A DNA stretch of 64,000 nt from Siphonodentalium dalli (lineage: Eukaryota > Mollusca > Scaphopoda > Gadilida > Siphonodentaliidae). Numbering within the stretch: position 1 is the stretch's first letter; each line of letters begins with the position of its first letter. This document shows, one piece after another, positions 21,199 through 33,530 of the stretch. Under the pieces are notes generated by a model. The model worked only from the letters and a program-made list of their open reading frames with translations. It did no database searches and was not told the DNA's origin. Both the position numbers and the translations under genes were made by a program. The stretch is from NCBI GenBank assembly GCA_032622095.1, contig CP136065.1, positions 36,058,732 through 36,122,731 on the forward strand. Reading direction: 5' to 3'.

Positions 21199-22332
21199 TT
21201 ACAGGTCTTCAGTCCTATTACCGATTTTGACTCCTTCCATTGCTCTTTTACACCCTCCATTAATATTTCTCCTCTCGATGGCGATGGTGCCTTTTGTGGT
21301 CGATTTTGTAAAGAAGGGAACACAGTTGATATATCCTTGAATCCAATTTAGACGATATACACTTGATTGAATCAATTTGTTGTTACACAAGGAGTTCTTT
21401 GCATGTTTACCAGCTAAATTTCCACGCGAATCCGTTTGATGTAGAGCTACCAATGTCCTTGTAGCATCGATGACCTTCACACTGTTTCGCCTTGCGTGCA
21501 AAATAAAATAATTATCGAATCCTATTCGTCCAATTGAGACATTAAGAAATTTATCGAACGGATAAGAACTATCAACGAAGAAATAATCCTCTGCGAAACC
21601 TGGAAAAATTTGTCCTTTTTTGTGAATTCGCATAACGTTTTCGGGAGAGTTGGCGAATTGTTCGAAATGCGAGCCATTGATTGTGCTTTCAAAGTTGAAG
21701 TTAGTTCGTCTGCCACTGATAAGTATCTTCGTTTGATTGACGGCCGTGAGAGACCGAATACTCTTTAGTGTTTGTGGCAGTCCTTCGTCAAACAATATGT
21801 CCGAGTTAGCGAAACCGAAAAACGTTGCATTGAATCGAGAAAACATATCCAGGAACATATTTTTAAGAACAGGCAAATCTGGGCAGGGCCCACTTCCGGT
21901 GATTCGTGACGTCATCCAGCCATATTTAACCGCGAGTTTTTCCAAGAGCGTTTCATTGGTGAATAATACCGGCTGTATAGACGGTAAAAAGTATCGCCAA
22001 TTCATCAATGTGTTGATTTTAAGTTCGCTCAGATTCACGTTGTGCTTCCATGTTGTGAAAATTACGGCGAACAGATCGGAGCCTTGCCCCCGTCGTGGGT
22101 AGGTTGTTGCTGGGTATGACTGGAATCCCACCCTCGGCTCGAGCGGGATGGTCCGTTGTGTATCTCGTAGGTAATTTGTTGCTGAGCGTGGTTGCAGTCC
22201 TAACACGTGCGGGGCATGCTCACGACGGGGACGACCAAGAAATGTTCTTTCTCGGCCACCCAATAGCACTGCAGCTGCAAATATCGTAACAATGATGACA
22301 TAAAGCGTTAGGTATATCAATCGTCGTCTCAT
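21199..22332 (-). CDS. Type II membrane protein, glycosyltransferase-like, single exon
   Basis: Intact 377-residue ORF with a genuine ATG at 22332-22330. The N-terminus MRRRLIYLTLYVIIVTIF gives a basic cytosolic tip and a single membrane anchor (~residues 5-24), then a Pro/Arg-rich stem to ~90, then a globular domain. Domain motifs: LFAVIFTTWKHN (~88), GSGPCPDLPVLKNMFLDMF (~150), FFGFANSDILFDEGLP (~170, NSDI at the place of a DxD-like motif), ILISGRRTNF, FAEDYFFVDSSYPFDKF (~250), IGRIGFDNYFILHARRNS, VIDATRTLVALHQTD and GNLAGKH. Seven N-x-S/T sequons lie in the presumed lumenal part. The NSDI...GRR...DYF...IGR..(F/W)DN...AR...DAT...HQ arrangement is known to me from uncharacterised GT-A-like proteins; substrate unknown. 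Likely Golgi. No intron, no frameshift. It could be a retrogene, or one of a naturally intronless family. Confidence 0.75.
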   Translation of the reverse strand: MRRRLIYLTLYVIIVTIFAAAVLLGGRERTFLGRPRREHAPHVLGLQPRSATNYLRDTQRTIPLEPRVGFQSYPATTYPRRGQGSDLFAVIFTTWKHNVNLSELKINTLMNWRYFLPSIQPVLFTNETLLEKLAVKYGWMTSRITGSGPCPDLPVLKNMFLDMFSRFNATFFGFANSDILFDEGLPQTLKSIRSLTAVNQTKILISGRRTNFNFESTINGSHFEQFANSPENVMRIHKKGQIFPGFAEDYFFVDSSYPFDKFLNVSIGRIGFDNYFILHARRNSVKVIDATRTLVALHQTDSRGNLAGKHAKNSLCNNKLIQSSVYRLNWIQGYINCVPFFTKSTTKGTIAIERRNINGGCKRAMEGVKIGNRTEDL

Positions 22333-22672
22333 CTCCTTTCGCTGCCTAGCATTTTTATATCCTTTAACTGCCTCGCATTGTTATCTCCTTTAACCGCCTC
22401 GCATTGTCATCCCCTTTAACTGCCTCGCATTGTAATCTCATTTGTCTGCCCCGCGTTGTTATCTCCTCTGTCTGCCCCGCGTTGTTATCCCCTTTAACCG
22501 CCTCGCATTGTAATCTCCTTTGTCTGCCCCGCGTGGTTATCTCCTTTGTCTGCCCCGCGTTGTTATCTCCTTTGTCTTCCTCGCTTTGTTATCTCCTTTG
22601 TCTTCCCCGCATTGTTATCTTCTTTAACTGCCTGGCATTTTTGTCTCATTTAGCTGCCTCGCATTTTTACCT
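22326..22672 (+). repeat. 26-bp minisatellite abutting the gene's start codon
   Basis: Unit like ATTGTTATCTCCTTTAACCG + CCTCGC, period 26, 13 diverged units. Two subtypes alternate: TTTAACTGCCTCGC and TTTGTCTGCCCCGC. The first unit overlaps the CAT that is the ATG of the minus-strand gene, so the whole array lies where its 5' UTR and core promoter should be. Confidence 0.9.
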
Positions 22673-22790
22673 GTGAATACAAGTCGTATGATAACATATA
22701 ATTCTATGAATCTCTATTCTCTAGCTACGCCCGTGGTTTCTATTAACAAAAAATAATTCTTATTTTCTCGTATGGCTCTATTATTTAAGA

Positions 22791-22947
22791 AATGGATGTT
22801 GATTTGCGTGCATTCCATAGAGTATGGATGCAAGTTGGTATGACATTTTGAGTGGAACGCGAAAGCGTTCCACACTTAAAAATGTCAGACCAACAGTCAC
22901 CAACTTGCATCCATACTCTATGGAACGCAACACAATCAACATCCATT
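22791..22947. mobile_element. 157-bp foldback palindrome
   Basis: AATGGATGTTGATTTGCGTG...ends in its complement CACAATCAACATCCATT. The stem includes TCCATAGAGTATGGATGCAA / TTGCATCCATACTCTATGGA, and the centre is GTGGAACGCGAAAGCGTTCC. Only a few mismatches. A related word AAAATGGATGCAAGTTGG recurs at 23050. Probably a foldback-type MITE. Confidence 0.75.
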
Positions 22948-23379
22948 ACTTATATTTACACTTAATCGAGTCAACTGGCAGATTAAAAGAGTTTTAAGCG
23001 CCCATTTCCAACGTTATTATCGTGCCTCGGTGCAAGTTGCGTCTACACTAAAATGGATGCAAGTTGGGGTCAGCGCGCGACGTCATGTGACGTAATTTCG
23101 ACCAACCAACGTCCTGCATTCATGTTCCACAATACGAATGCATGTGTGAGTGTAAATATAGTAAATTGGCTGACTCTATAAACCCTAATGTGGATCTGGA
23201 AATTTTCGCCGACAATGTCATAAATTTTGCAATGCATCCTGATGGGGTGATAAATCCCATCTTCAAAGGGTTCGGAGACCCTAATTTACCCGAATCACCC
23301 TTCTAAGTTGTTTTGCTAAACAGTTATTAATAATCGAATAGATGATATATTTATTCTACATGCTCTGATAAACGTATAC
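22948..23379. other. No gene seen
   Basis: Unremarkable sequence between the foldback and the LINE fragment. Confidence 0.4.
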
Positions 23380-23603
23380 CGGCAGAGCGGACGAAATTTA
23401 TATTGTACTTTTATTGACTCCAGCAAAGCATTTGATATACACTGTATGGAGAGATGCTCTATGGATGAAATTTATGCAAGCAAATATATACACGGTAAGA
23501 CACTATACATGTAAATACGAGGCAGATACGGCAATATCAAATTATGTGTGGAAAATACTAATTAGCTATCAGACTTGTTTATCAGCCAGATAGGATTGTT
23601 TCA
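23380..23603 (+). pseudogene. LINE RT fragment (motifs A to B), second copy
   Basis: Encodes CTFIDSSKAFDIHCMERC (motif A, F-x-D-x-x-KAFD) and, after a frameshift near 23515, YGNIKLCVENTN and LSDLFISQIGLFQG (approach to motif B). The last ~45 bases are almost identical to window bases 4-48, and the GGGTACG MITE starts at the same RT codon as in the first copy. Only the left arm of the MITE follows. Confidence 0.75.
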
Positions 23604-23736
23604 GGGTACGTTCATACACTGGCAAGTTTGTACGGTATGGTTTGCAGGCATTGCGTCGTAGAAAACCATATGATGCCAGAAGATGAACAGAAACATGCAT
23701 ATAAAATGCATCTGTACAACAGTAAAATCTCTGTAC
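23604..23736. mobile_element. Left arm of the GGGTAC-type MITE, same insertion as at 49
   Basis: Nearly identical to 49-180 (GGGTACGTTCATACACTGGC, GGTATGGTTTGCAGG, AAAACCATATGATGC, ATAAAATGCATCTGTAC). It breaks off at GTAAAATC, where unrelated coding-like sequence begins. Confidence 0.8.
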
Positions 23737-23756
23737 CCTTCTCGAATCTCATATAG

Positions 23757-24078
23757 GGCTCGTCGCGAATCGAGTGAGCTTGAAAATCAAGTGAAAGCTC
23801 GCTTGGTGTCGTTGGTGAAGCCTTCGGATACACCAGAGTATTACGCTCTTCAGATGGCCTTGTTGGAGGAGATACTTCAAACGATAGCGGAGGACTACGG
23901 ATTTAAGCGTATAGCTCGCATAATGGCGCTAAATGCACGGCAGCATTTGAATATGCGAAAAGAGGAACTTCGTCGCGTCGATACCATCCTAAAACTTAGG
24001 AATCAATTGGTTGTTCTACAAAAAGCTAGAATGTCCTTGCTGGAGACCTTGGAAGTGGAGAAGATCGGGGGTGTTTAG
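23757..24078 (+). CDS. Unrecognised helical ORF, possible terminal exon
   Basis: Open for ~107 codons to TAG at 24076. The preceding TCTCATATAG is a plausible splice acceptor. The coding-like reading begins ARRESSELENQVKARL and continues SDTPEYYALQMALLEEI, AEDYGFKRIARIMALNA, KEELRRVDTILKLRNQLVVL, ending LEVEKIGGV. It is rich in Leu, Glu, Arg and Lys with likely long helices. Local GC is higher than the surroundings and third positions look constrained. I do not recognise the family. No in-frame ATG belongs to it (the one at 23683 is in the MITE). It may be the last exon of a gene, or part of a mobile element captured at the MITE edge. Confidence 0.4.
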
Positions 24079-24725
24079 CGGATACGAACCACATCCCAGA
24101 AGAGAAGCTAAGCTACAGCTTGGACTAAACAAGTGTCGGAGTAATATTGTTTGGGCCTCAGGGCCCCCCTTGATATTCCAGGTTCTCACATGTTTTATTT
24201 TAATTTTGTGTGTGGACACCTAGAATATTGAGGGTGACATTTAATCATCAGTTGTATCGAAATTCCGAAAATAATAGCAGTATGCGTTATATCGAAGGTA
24301 AGTGGTTAATTTACTGATTATATTGCAAACGCAATCTCAACAGCAAAAGTGTTAAAACCCACCCGACTCAAGTACATATAATGTGCTTTAAAACAGCTAA
24401 CAATTTGTTTCGGAATAATTAGATTGATTGAACGCTAAAAGCCTCGTTGATCTCATTAACACCACCATCAATCGCTTAATACTAAAGCACACACAGCAGA
24501 GGAATCAATAATTGGAGTTTAGATCAGTTCATTCGAAAAGTGGGGGATCAATAAAATTAGTGGACTAGTCGAAGGTAAACTACCCATATTATTATAGGTA
24601 TCTATATATCTACGTATCTATATAACTACTTATTTAATTATATATACGGATTAAAACAATAGCGATTTTATTTTCCTCCTCCTCCACAATCTCAATCTCC
24701 TATACATTCCTGTCTCTCTCTCGTG
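24079..24725. other. No gene seen
   Basis: AT-rich spacer. A pyrimidine-rich tract (CCTCCTCCACAATC...TCTCTCTC) leads into the TAC array. Confidence 0.5.
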
Positions 24726-26579
<1,854 letters not shown>

Positions 26580-27822
26580 CCCAAGACACCCTAATCCCCT
26601 GCTGCTAGAAAAACCTAGAACCGAATTTTCAGGACGACTACCACATCACGCCTTCCACACAATATGGAACAACCTTGAAGATGAATACACATGATTACAA
26701 AGCAGACCTCCCCGTCCCACGTCTATAGTTATACCATGCACCCCTTTGTATACGCGGAGTTATTTCCCCCTACACTGCGTTCGTCGTTGTCTTATATGGA
26801 CTTCGCGTGTCGTGACCGTGAGGGGGATGCAACTTTTCCTGATCTAGGAAAATATGAGTTAATGTATGTATTTTATTTTTCTCGCGAGACACACACCCTT
26901 GGACGAGGGTGGGGGGTTAAAGCAACTCCTCGCCCTTTGGGTGTGGGATTGCCTCCATATCTACTCCTCTTCCACCCCCTGTCCACTCCTCCCGACATAT
27001 ACACTCCCTTCCAATCCACTCTACTTCCCTCCGTGTCAACTCCTCCCGACCCAACCCCCCCCGTTCGCATCCGCGTCTATATAGTTATTCCACACACCCC
27101 TTTGTATATTACGGTGTCATTTCCCCCTATACAAAATCCATACAGATGAAAAGTGTGCTAAGGAAAACCTTGTTAAGAATTATGAGGTAAATCAGAAGAA
27201 ACACAATTGACTTACTGCTTTGGGTGGCATGTGTGTGAAAGTGTTAATCATTTCTAAACCGATCAACCGATCGATAACAAAAACTATACACGTGAGGTTT
27301 GTGTCATCTGTCAAATATACAATTTGAACAGGATCCGATAAAAAAACACTTAAGTAATCGTGTTGGATAGCAAACGGACAGACGGCTAGATAAGCGACAG
27401 GGTGTTTATGTGGATAGTGGTTTACGAGCTCAGGTCCGTCCTCTTATCAGCGAGTTAAATGATGCATCACAAAGTGCACAAATGAAAGAGGTTTAAGGGC
27501 TACTTTGAATATTGATATTAGCATACCACATAATTATACAACATAATTTATATTATCTCTGTAAACTCTGTTATTAGTAATTTGATGTGTATATGTCTGT
27601 GTGTTACTCTTCAGTACTGTGGAAAAATAAAACATTATTTGCAGATATCTTATTATGAACGTCCGGAGTTAATTATCGTAAGCCCTCAATCCTTGTCCTT
27701 GAATGCAAGGACAATGTGGAATTTTCCTCAAGCTTTTGTGTTTTTTAGAAAGTTGCGTAAGAATGATTTATAGACCCCAAAACAACAGTTAATATGGCAT
27801 TTACAAACATGTTTAAGGGCTT
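26580..27822. other. Gene-free region with a pyrimidine-rich block
   Basis: 26940-27075 is C/T-rich (TCCACTCCTCCC, CTCCCTTCC words). A ~35-bp word (CACCCCTTTGTATA...TTTCCCCCTA) occurs at 26739-26773 and again at 27097-27130, bracketing the block. At 26622-26690 a short frame encodes FSGRLPHHAFHTIWNNLEDE, faintly like LINE ORF2 tails. No full gene. Confidence 0.45.
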
Positions 27823-28172
27823 AACGTGTAATGAAACACTCCGGTAGGGTGATCGAATAGCAATGGAGAATAATCTTACTCAAAGTAGTTACTTTACGAA
27901 TATTAATCCAAATTGATAACACACATTGTCATTATTATATATTAATTAAATACAATGACTCTCGATGGCGAAATCATTTGCGTTAGTTTATCGCCGATAG
28001 TTGCGCCCAGAATCGAGAAGTAAATGTCTTGAGCGTAGATCCATGGAGTGGTACGGTCGATTTATTTTACATTTTCGGCGATGTTAGTAGAATGCTCATT
28101 CCCCCACTTGGCATAGCGCATGAGTATTAACTTCAGTATCGCAAACCCGAACAAGTCCATAATATGTCTTTA
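27823..28172 (+). repeat. Dispersed repeat, copy 1 (pair of 53626-53994)
   Basis: Matches 53626-53994 over its length: GAAACACTCCGGTAGGGTG, ATGGAGAATAATCTT, TTATATATTAATTAAAT, GTTAGTTTATCGCCGATAG, GGTACGGTCGATTT, and CATAATATGTCTTTAA at the end. The second copy carries a TTAA-type MITE exactly at that terminal TTAA. Confidence 0.75.
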
Positions 28173-28350
28173 AGCTCTTAAACCCCAAAAGCCCATAGAC
28201 AACATTTAAACCAAAGTCCAAACCCCATAAACCCCTTTCGTTGGCGCGGACAGACAGTCGGGTGGACGAACGACGGATGGTTGATCCGGGCGTCGGCATT
28301 GTGTGTACCATACATGGTATAGGTACACATAAAAATGAATTGGAGATACT

Positions 28351-28580
28351 GAGGTCCCTGGTAGGACTGCACGGTATTGTGAAAAATATATCGAATTTGA
28401 TATAATATAAGATATCGCGGTATGACTAACTAGCGAATAAAACATCCAAGGCAGAATATCTGAGTGTTTTCTGAACTTATAGTTATCCTTCGTAGCAAAG
28501 TTCAAAATTCAAATGTAGCTACGAAAGATAACTGTACGTTTCTATCGAGTTGCCAAATAGGACTTAGTTTCGTATTTTGA
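28351..28580. repeat. Dispersed repeat, inverted relative of 37027-37312
   Basis: Ends with GGACTGCACGGTATTGTG near the left and GGACTTAGTTTCGTATT near the right. The copy at 37027-37312 has the complements (AATACGAAACTAAG ... ATATCGTGCAGCCCTAG). TGCACGATAT-type ends recall hAT-like MITEs, but no TSD is resolved. A 54-bp hairpin (AGTTATCCTTCGTAGC / GCTACGAAAGATAACT) sits at 28480-28533. Confidence 0.5.
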
Positions 28581-28868
28581 AAGATTTAACAACACATATT
28601 AATATTTACTGTATACTGTTATTGAACTAACATGGCCATCAACTACCTAATTATATAACATCATACCAACAAGAATACACTTCACTTTTTTCAAACCACT
28701 AACAGCTTAGTGTTAACTTTCATCACAAGATCCATTTTAAATTGAATTATCGCAGGGTTGGTAGTTTGGGGGGCTAACCCCGGGATGGTCGAATAGACCG
28801 AGAGGTCTATTCCTTCACCCCTCATTTTGTAGCTTTAACATATAAGTATCACCAAAAAAAAGGAGCAT
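28581..28868. other. No gene seen
   Basis: Spacer. Minus-strand AATAAA at 28869-28874 lies just past the end of the next ORF and could serve as its poly(A) signal. Confidence 0.4.
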
Positions 28869-28884
28869 TTTATTCAATCAAAAG

Positions 28885-29526
28885 TTATATCTTTTTATGC
28901 TTTTGTTTCTTTGGTGGCTTCTCTGAGGATGGAGGAAATGTTGGTTTATCCTTCTGTTGTTGTTGAAATTTTTGGACATTGTTGTTAGTCAACTGTAGCA
29001 TTTCGTCAGCTCGATGTTGCAGCTCCAATATTGCTTGAAGAAACGCTTTCTGTTGTGCTTTTTCATCCTCAGAGGGCGACGCCGGCCTCTCCAGGTATCT
29101 CGGCGTCGGAGGGGCGGTGAAGGTGGTATCTGCCCCTGGTGGAGACTGGCTGGGTGGTATTACCATCTCCACGATGAAGACAGCGGCGGGGACGCCCGGG
29201 GTGACGTCGGTGTCCCCATTTCCACTGTCCTCGACGACAACCGGGACATCCGGAGGAGCGTCGGCGTCCCTGCTGGTGGTGTTAGCTAGCGCCACAGGTC
29301 GATGATTCGAGCCAGAGGCCAAGTGGGGGAGAACTGGGCGTCTCTCAGTTCTCCGTTTCCACTTGGCCCTTCTTTCGGCGTCCCTGCGGCGTCTTGAGGG
29401 TGTCTTTTTCTTCTTCTTCCCGGTGCTGCTGTTTCTGTTTCTGTTAGCCCCGGAATGGACTTCTCCAGTCGGTCCACCCAGGCCCCGGCCGGTAGAGGGT
29501 TCTACCGGGGTGACCTGGATATCCAA
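28885..29526 (-). CDS. Lys/Arg-rich then acidic ORF, probably mobile-element derived
   Basis: A 213-codon open frame, GC-rich in AT-rich surroundings, which argues for past coding selection. It opens at a TTG just after a stop, with no early ATG, so it is an exon, a frameshifted reading, or truncated. Order: LDIQVTPVEPSTGRGLGG, basic block KKKKTPSRRRRDAERRAKW (~residues 36-54), a middle with ANTTSRDADAPPDVPVVVED, then PTPRYLERPASPSEDEKAQQ, a helical segment AFLQAILELQHRADEMLQLT, a Gln-rich stretch, and a basic tail PPKKQKHKKI-stop. AATAAA follows 11-16 bases after the stop on the minus strand. A shorter relative lies at 15456-15967. Function unknown; a nucleic-acid-binding gag/ORF1-like role is only a guess. 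Confidence 0.5.
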   Translation of the reverse strand: MDIQVTPVEPSTGRGLGGPTGEVHSGANRNRNSSTGKKKKKTPSRRRRDAERRAKWKRRTERRPVLPHLASGSNHRPVALANTTSRDADAPPDVPVVVEDSGNGDTDVTPGVPAAVFIVEMVIPPSQSPPGADTTFTAPPTPRYLERPASPSEDEKAQQKAFLQAILELQHRADEMLQLTNNNVQKFQQQQKDKPTFPPSSEKPPKKQKHKKI

Positions 29527-30482
29527 AACTTATCGGACAGCCTTTGGGTAGATATATACCAGTATTAATTATGTTTTCACAAAGTATTACTCAAGTTTGC
29601 TTTATTGTCACTCCCACTTAGTACTATTATACTCAAAGTCGCATTTGCATTGTGTTTTTAAGCCGTACTCCGGTGGGTGGCTTCTATGCACACGACTTGC
29701 GACGTATGTAATTTCAAACCAGTCAAATTCAGTTAACACCATCCCATGAATGCAGACCAGGAACGCCCTTTGTTTTGTTCCCGGGATCCTATAAAATAGC
29801 GACGGGGCGACTGACTCTACAATCCTCACTAAACGTTAACGTATGAACTCAGATAACCCCCGGCAAATCTCTTTTTACGCGAGGTCGATCAGGCTACGCG
29901 AACTAACAAAAGCACATTTCAGATAAACCTGTTCCAGTAATCGTAAGCACGTTTCAGCGCCCCATCAGGTAATTATGAATTATGTTTTTAAAGGGCTCGA
30001 CGAGACGTATTGCTCATCGACAGGATATCACAGTGAATTGCCACACCCTCTCTGCAGTAGTGCAAGCCCTCAAATAAATACCACAAACCAAGGCAAGCTA
30101 TCTCAAACCACTAACAAAACTGGACATACCGAAAACAATCGACCAAACGCGACTATACATCGGCACGATCCGCCGAAAACTGTATAATATGACCCAGTGT
30201 CTTCCAGGAACTAATCAACTAACCAACCATGATCACATCATAAACAGCGTCATTTTGCATTTTTGATTTGTTAAAAGCGATCTGAAAACGGATTATGTAT
30301 GCCTAGTAGGTGTGTTTTCGGGATTCACTTGTTTCCATTCTTGATTTTTGGCGGGTCGGCCCAAATCGTGGTCAACATAATTTAGAGAGCGTTTCGTATT
30401 TACAGAAAACGATAGATGGTGCCAGCTGGCGTATGGTGATCGGTGCGATTTGAAACTTCTCCAAACTACTAGACATGACCGT
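29527..30482. other. No gene seen
   Basis: Intergenic. Small frames at 29608-29829 (minus) and 29975-30187 (plus) have no recognisable motif. Confidence 0.5.
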
Positions 30483-30750
30483 TATATGTATTTTTGAAAA
30501 TTATGATGTGATCGGTTCATTCTTGTTGGCTACAGTTGTGATCAAAATTTAACACTGAGCCCTATGGAGATTCTATAGTACTTTGGATAAATGGCGCCAT
30601 TTTGCGTATTATGATATGCGCGTACTGATATTCCTAAAAAAATACCAAGTATGAAACACAGACGTAGTTTTAAAAAGAATGGATGTGATCAGATGATTCT
30701 TGCTAGGTACAGTTGCGATCAAATTTTAACACCTAACCCTATGGATAATT
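30483..30750 (+). repeat. Two degenerate ~178-bp tandem units
   Basis: GATGTGATCGGTTCATTCTT, GGCTACAGTTGTGATCAAA and CCCTATGGAGA (30504-30567) recur as GATGTGATCAGATGATTCTT, GGTACAGTTGCGATCAAAT and CCCTATGGATA (30683-30745). Confidence 0.6.
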
Positions 30751-31108
30751 TCGTGTTATGCCCAAACGTTGTTTGTAATTTCACTTATTGGCAATCGTGC
30801 GCAACTATATATGTAGACTAACACTCGTGTTTGGCCCACTGTAGCTATCCGTGATTTAATAGATGCAATATATGATATAGTTATGCCTCAAGATACAGTA
30901 ATTGGCAAAAGTAAGTGTCGAATGGTTTTGTAATTTCGATATTATGCAGCCTGTTTAATCAAACGAAAATAATCACAACAAGACTGTTCACGATCTGATT
31001 CATATTATATTATCATCGGAGTCTATCCCACATGCACTGATAGCATCTGTGTTTTCGCAGGATTTGTGCTACTGATAAATGGACATTATGGTGCAGCTGA
31101 GATCTTTA
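30751..31108. other. No gene seen
   Basis: AT-rich spacer without recognisable content. Confidence 0.4.
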
Positions 31109-31840
31109 CTATAGCGGTATAGGCTTTGCTTTCACACTTCCCACACCAGCTACATTGGCCAACTTCAGTACAGCCACTGAAACCCAACAATCACCATCAA
31201 TATTCTGACCACAGTTAATCGCCACGCTTAGTGTATAGCTGTGAAAATCAAGTAAATTCGAATTTCCACTAAAGTAGAGCTTAATGAGTAAAATAGATAT
31301 CAACCATATTTGCATTTTCCTGCAAATTCCGAGTAGGTGCTTAGTAACCGTTACCAAGGAGCTATCGGGAGCAGTGGCAACGTCTCCCGATCTTATAATG
31401 ACCAATGGCCTATGCAGAGCATGGCTGCATAGTTTTAGACATACGCGTGCCCAACTTTGAACAAAACCAGCACCATGTAATTAGACACTGACTAAATGGA
31501 ATGGATGATTAGTACACCATTGTGGCATTTGATTAACAACCGTTGCTAACCTTAAATAAGACACATGGTTCACTTTGACGGCCAGGTATATCTCAAATTT
31601 CACATTTCGGTATTAACTGCATCGGAAACGCAAACGTTGAATTACGACCCTATCAGCTACAATTGCAATTTCCAGTGAATTCCCGGTAATTTTCTAGACT
31701 AAGTTTCTCGATCTTATAATGATCAATGGCACATGGGGCACTAACATGTACAGTTTCATATCTGTGTCACCATTTGAACATAACCAATACCATCCGACTA
31801 AAGACACTATCTAATTTATGGGAAAATACCACGGCCCAGA
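31109..31840 (+). repeat. Two degenerate ~325-bp tandem units
   Basis: TCCCGATCTTATAATGACCA and AACAAAACCAGCACCAT...AGACACTGACTAA (31385-31495) recur as TCTCGATCTTATAATGATCA and AACATAACCAATACCAT...AGACACTATCTAA (31708-31815). Weaker matches precede each. Not coding. Confidence 0.55.
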
Positions 31841-32849
31841 GTGTTGATCGGTTCAAAGTCATGCAAGTATATTATTGGGGGGAGAACGATCCATTAAGCC
31901 TCAGTCGATGGTTTGTTCACAACTAATGGAGTCATGATACATTATGAAGGGTGATGGAAGGGTCCCCTCAACTATGTTCTTCGACAAAGTGTTGTCCCCG
32001 CACTGTGTCACTTGCATCTTACTGTGTTGTTCTATATATAAGACCAAGCACATAATGCACATATATATCTTCTTATAAATAAATTATCTCTTAGAAAGTG
32101 TCCAGAGATGTCTTGCCTATTTATACTGACAATTTATTTTTATTCTTGTGGCAAAGGATTTGAGGGAGTGATTTGTTATGTTGAATAAGGTGTTAATTTA
32201 GTATGTGAAACATGTATCCCGGGGGATGTATATCGAGTGGACGGAGAAAGTGTTTTCTTTATCATCAGATGAACATAATTTAAACTCCCAATTTTGATAA
32301 ACCCGACCAGGAATTATAGAACAACCATCTATATATGCCCAGCAATATTTAGCAATACATATGGAATTGATAACATTGTTTAACATTTTTAAACAATACC
32401 ACCATATCCACATGTATGGCTAAACATACCATTGGCATAGACGAGTTGTTGTAGTTGTTATATTGATGCTGGTCGGGTTTCTCCATATTTAATACTAAAA
32501 CAGAATGATCCATAAGCTACGGTGGATGGTTTAGGACATGGGAAATTGTGTTTTTTTTATTTCGTGGCCACGAAATGGTAATTCGTGGCGAATTATACCT
32601 GATTGACCTTTGCATATATCCAGATACCTTTTCGGTATGGTTACACTTGATGATGTTTTAGAAACAATGCACACGATAGCAGAGAAGCTACTATAAATCC
32701 CTTATGGCGTGGGACCCGGGCTCTATGGGGATATGAACGTCCGATATAAACTAGCCCAGAGAGAACGGGGAAACACGGGTCAGGTTGCTCCAAGACAAAC
32801 TGAATATTCATTAGTTTTTACCACAAGGGATCGAATGGGAATGCCATTT
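31841..32849. other. No gene seen
   Basis: AT-rich intergenic DNA. A 99-bp region near 32570 holds a short self-complementary TTTCGTGGCCACGAAATGG word. Confidence 0.5.
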
Positions 32850-33330
32850 CACTCGGCATATTGGCCGATTTAAGTCAAATAGGGGGTTTTGTAGGGCGAG
32901 CCCAAAAACAACCTTATAAATATTCACACCTTTCAACCATACCCGATCCAAAATGGTCGCCGATCAGAAGGGGTCAAATATGGTACACATTATTTCTCGG
33001 TCACTTGACCGATATAGATCAAATAAAGGGTGTTGTACGGTGGCTCGCAAAGCAAGCAAAATTTTCACACCTTCAACCCATTCGAGCGAAAATGATAACT
33101 GATCAGATGGGTCCATATATGGTACCATGCAATTGCCCCCCCCCCATTTTAGGTCGAATACAGTGTGTTGTATGGTGGCCCCTGATGAGACAAACTAAAT
33201 ATTCACCCGCTTTCACCATCCCCGATCCAAAATGGCCGCCCCAGATGGGTTCAAATATGGCACATGTACAATTTCTCGACCCCTTAACTGTTTGATGTGG
33301 TATAATTGGTGCTGTAGGGTGGCCCCAATA
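32850..33330 (+). repeat. Three-unit ~150-bp tandem repeat
   Basis: Units share TGTA(G/C)GGTGGC, AAATATTCACACCTTTCAACC, CCCGATCCAAAATGG(T/C)CGCC, GATCAGATGGGTCAAATATGG and TTTCTCGACC. Starts are near 32880, 33030 and 33160. A 145-codon plus-strand frame across it is a by-product of the repeat. Confidence 0.65.
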
Positions 33331-33530
33331 TATACTGATGTCGTGGGTGCCCTATGTGACCCACCCCCAGGGCGGCGGAAACTTTGGATCGGGTTGGTGA
33401 AAGGGTTGATTACTTAATTTGTTTTACGGGCCATACATGGTTTGAACTCACCACCACCAAACAAAAGGTCAAAGGCTGCTGTTTTAAAGACAGGGTCGGT
33501 GTTGTCCAACGAGTTTATATCAAAACAATG

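Noticed and set aside
24095-24140. 5S rRNA-like word GAAGCTAAGC
   Set aside because: Only about ten bases match; internal control regions and flanks do not.
32861-33295. 145-codon ORF
   Set aside because: Explained by three ~150-bp tandem units; the frame opens at TTG and has no domain.
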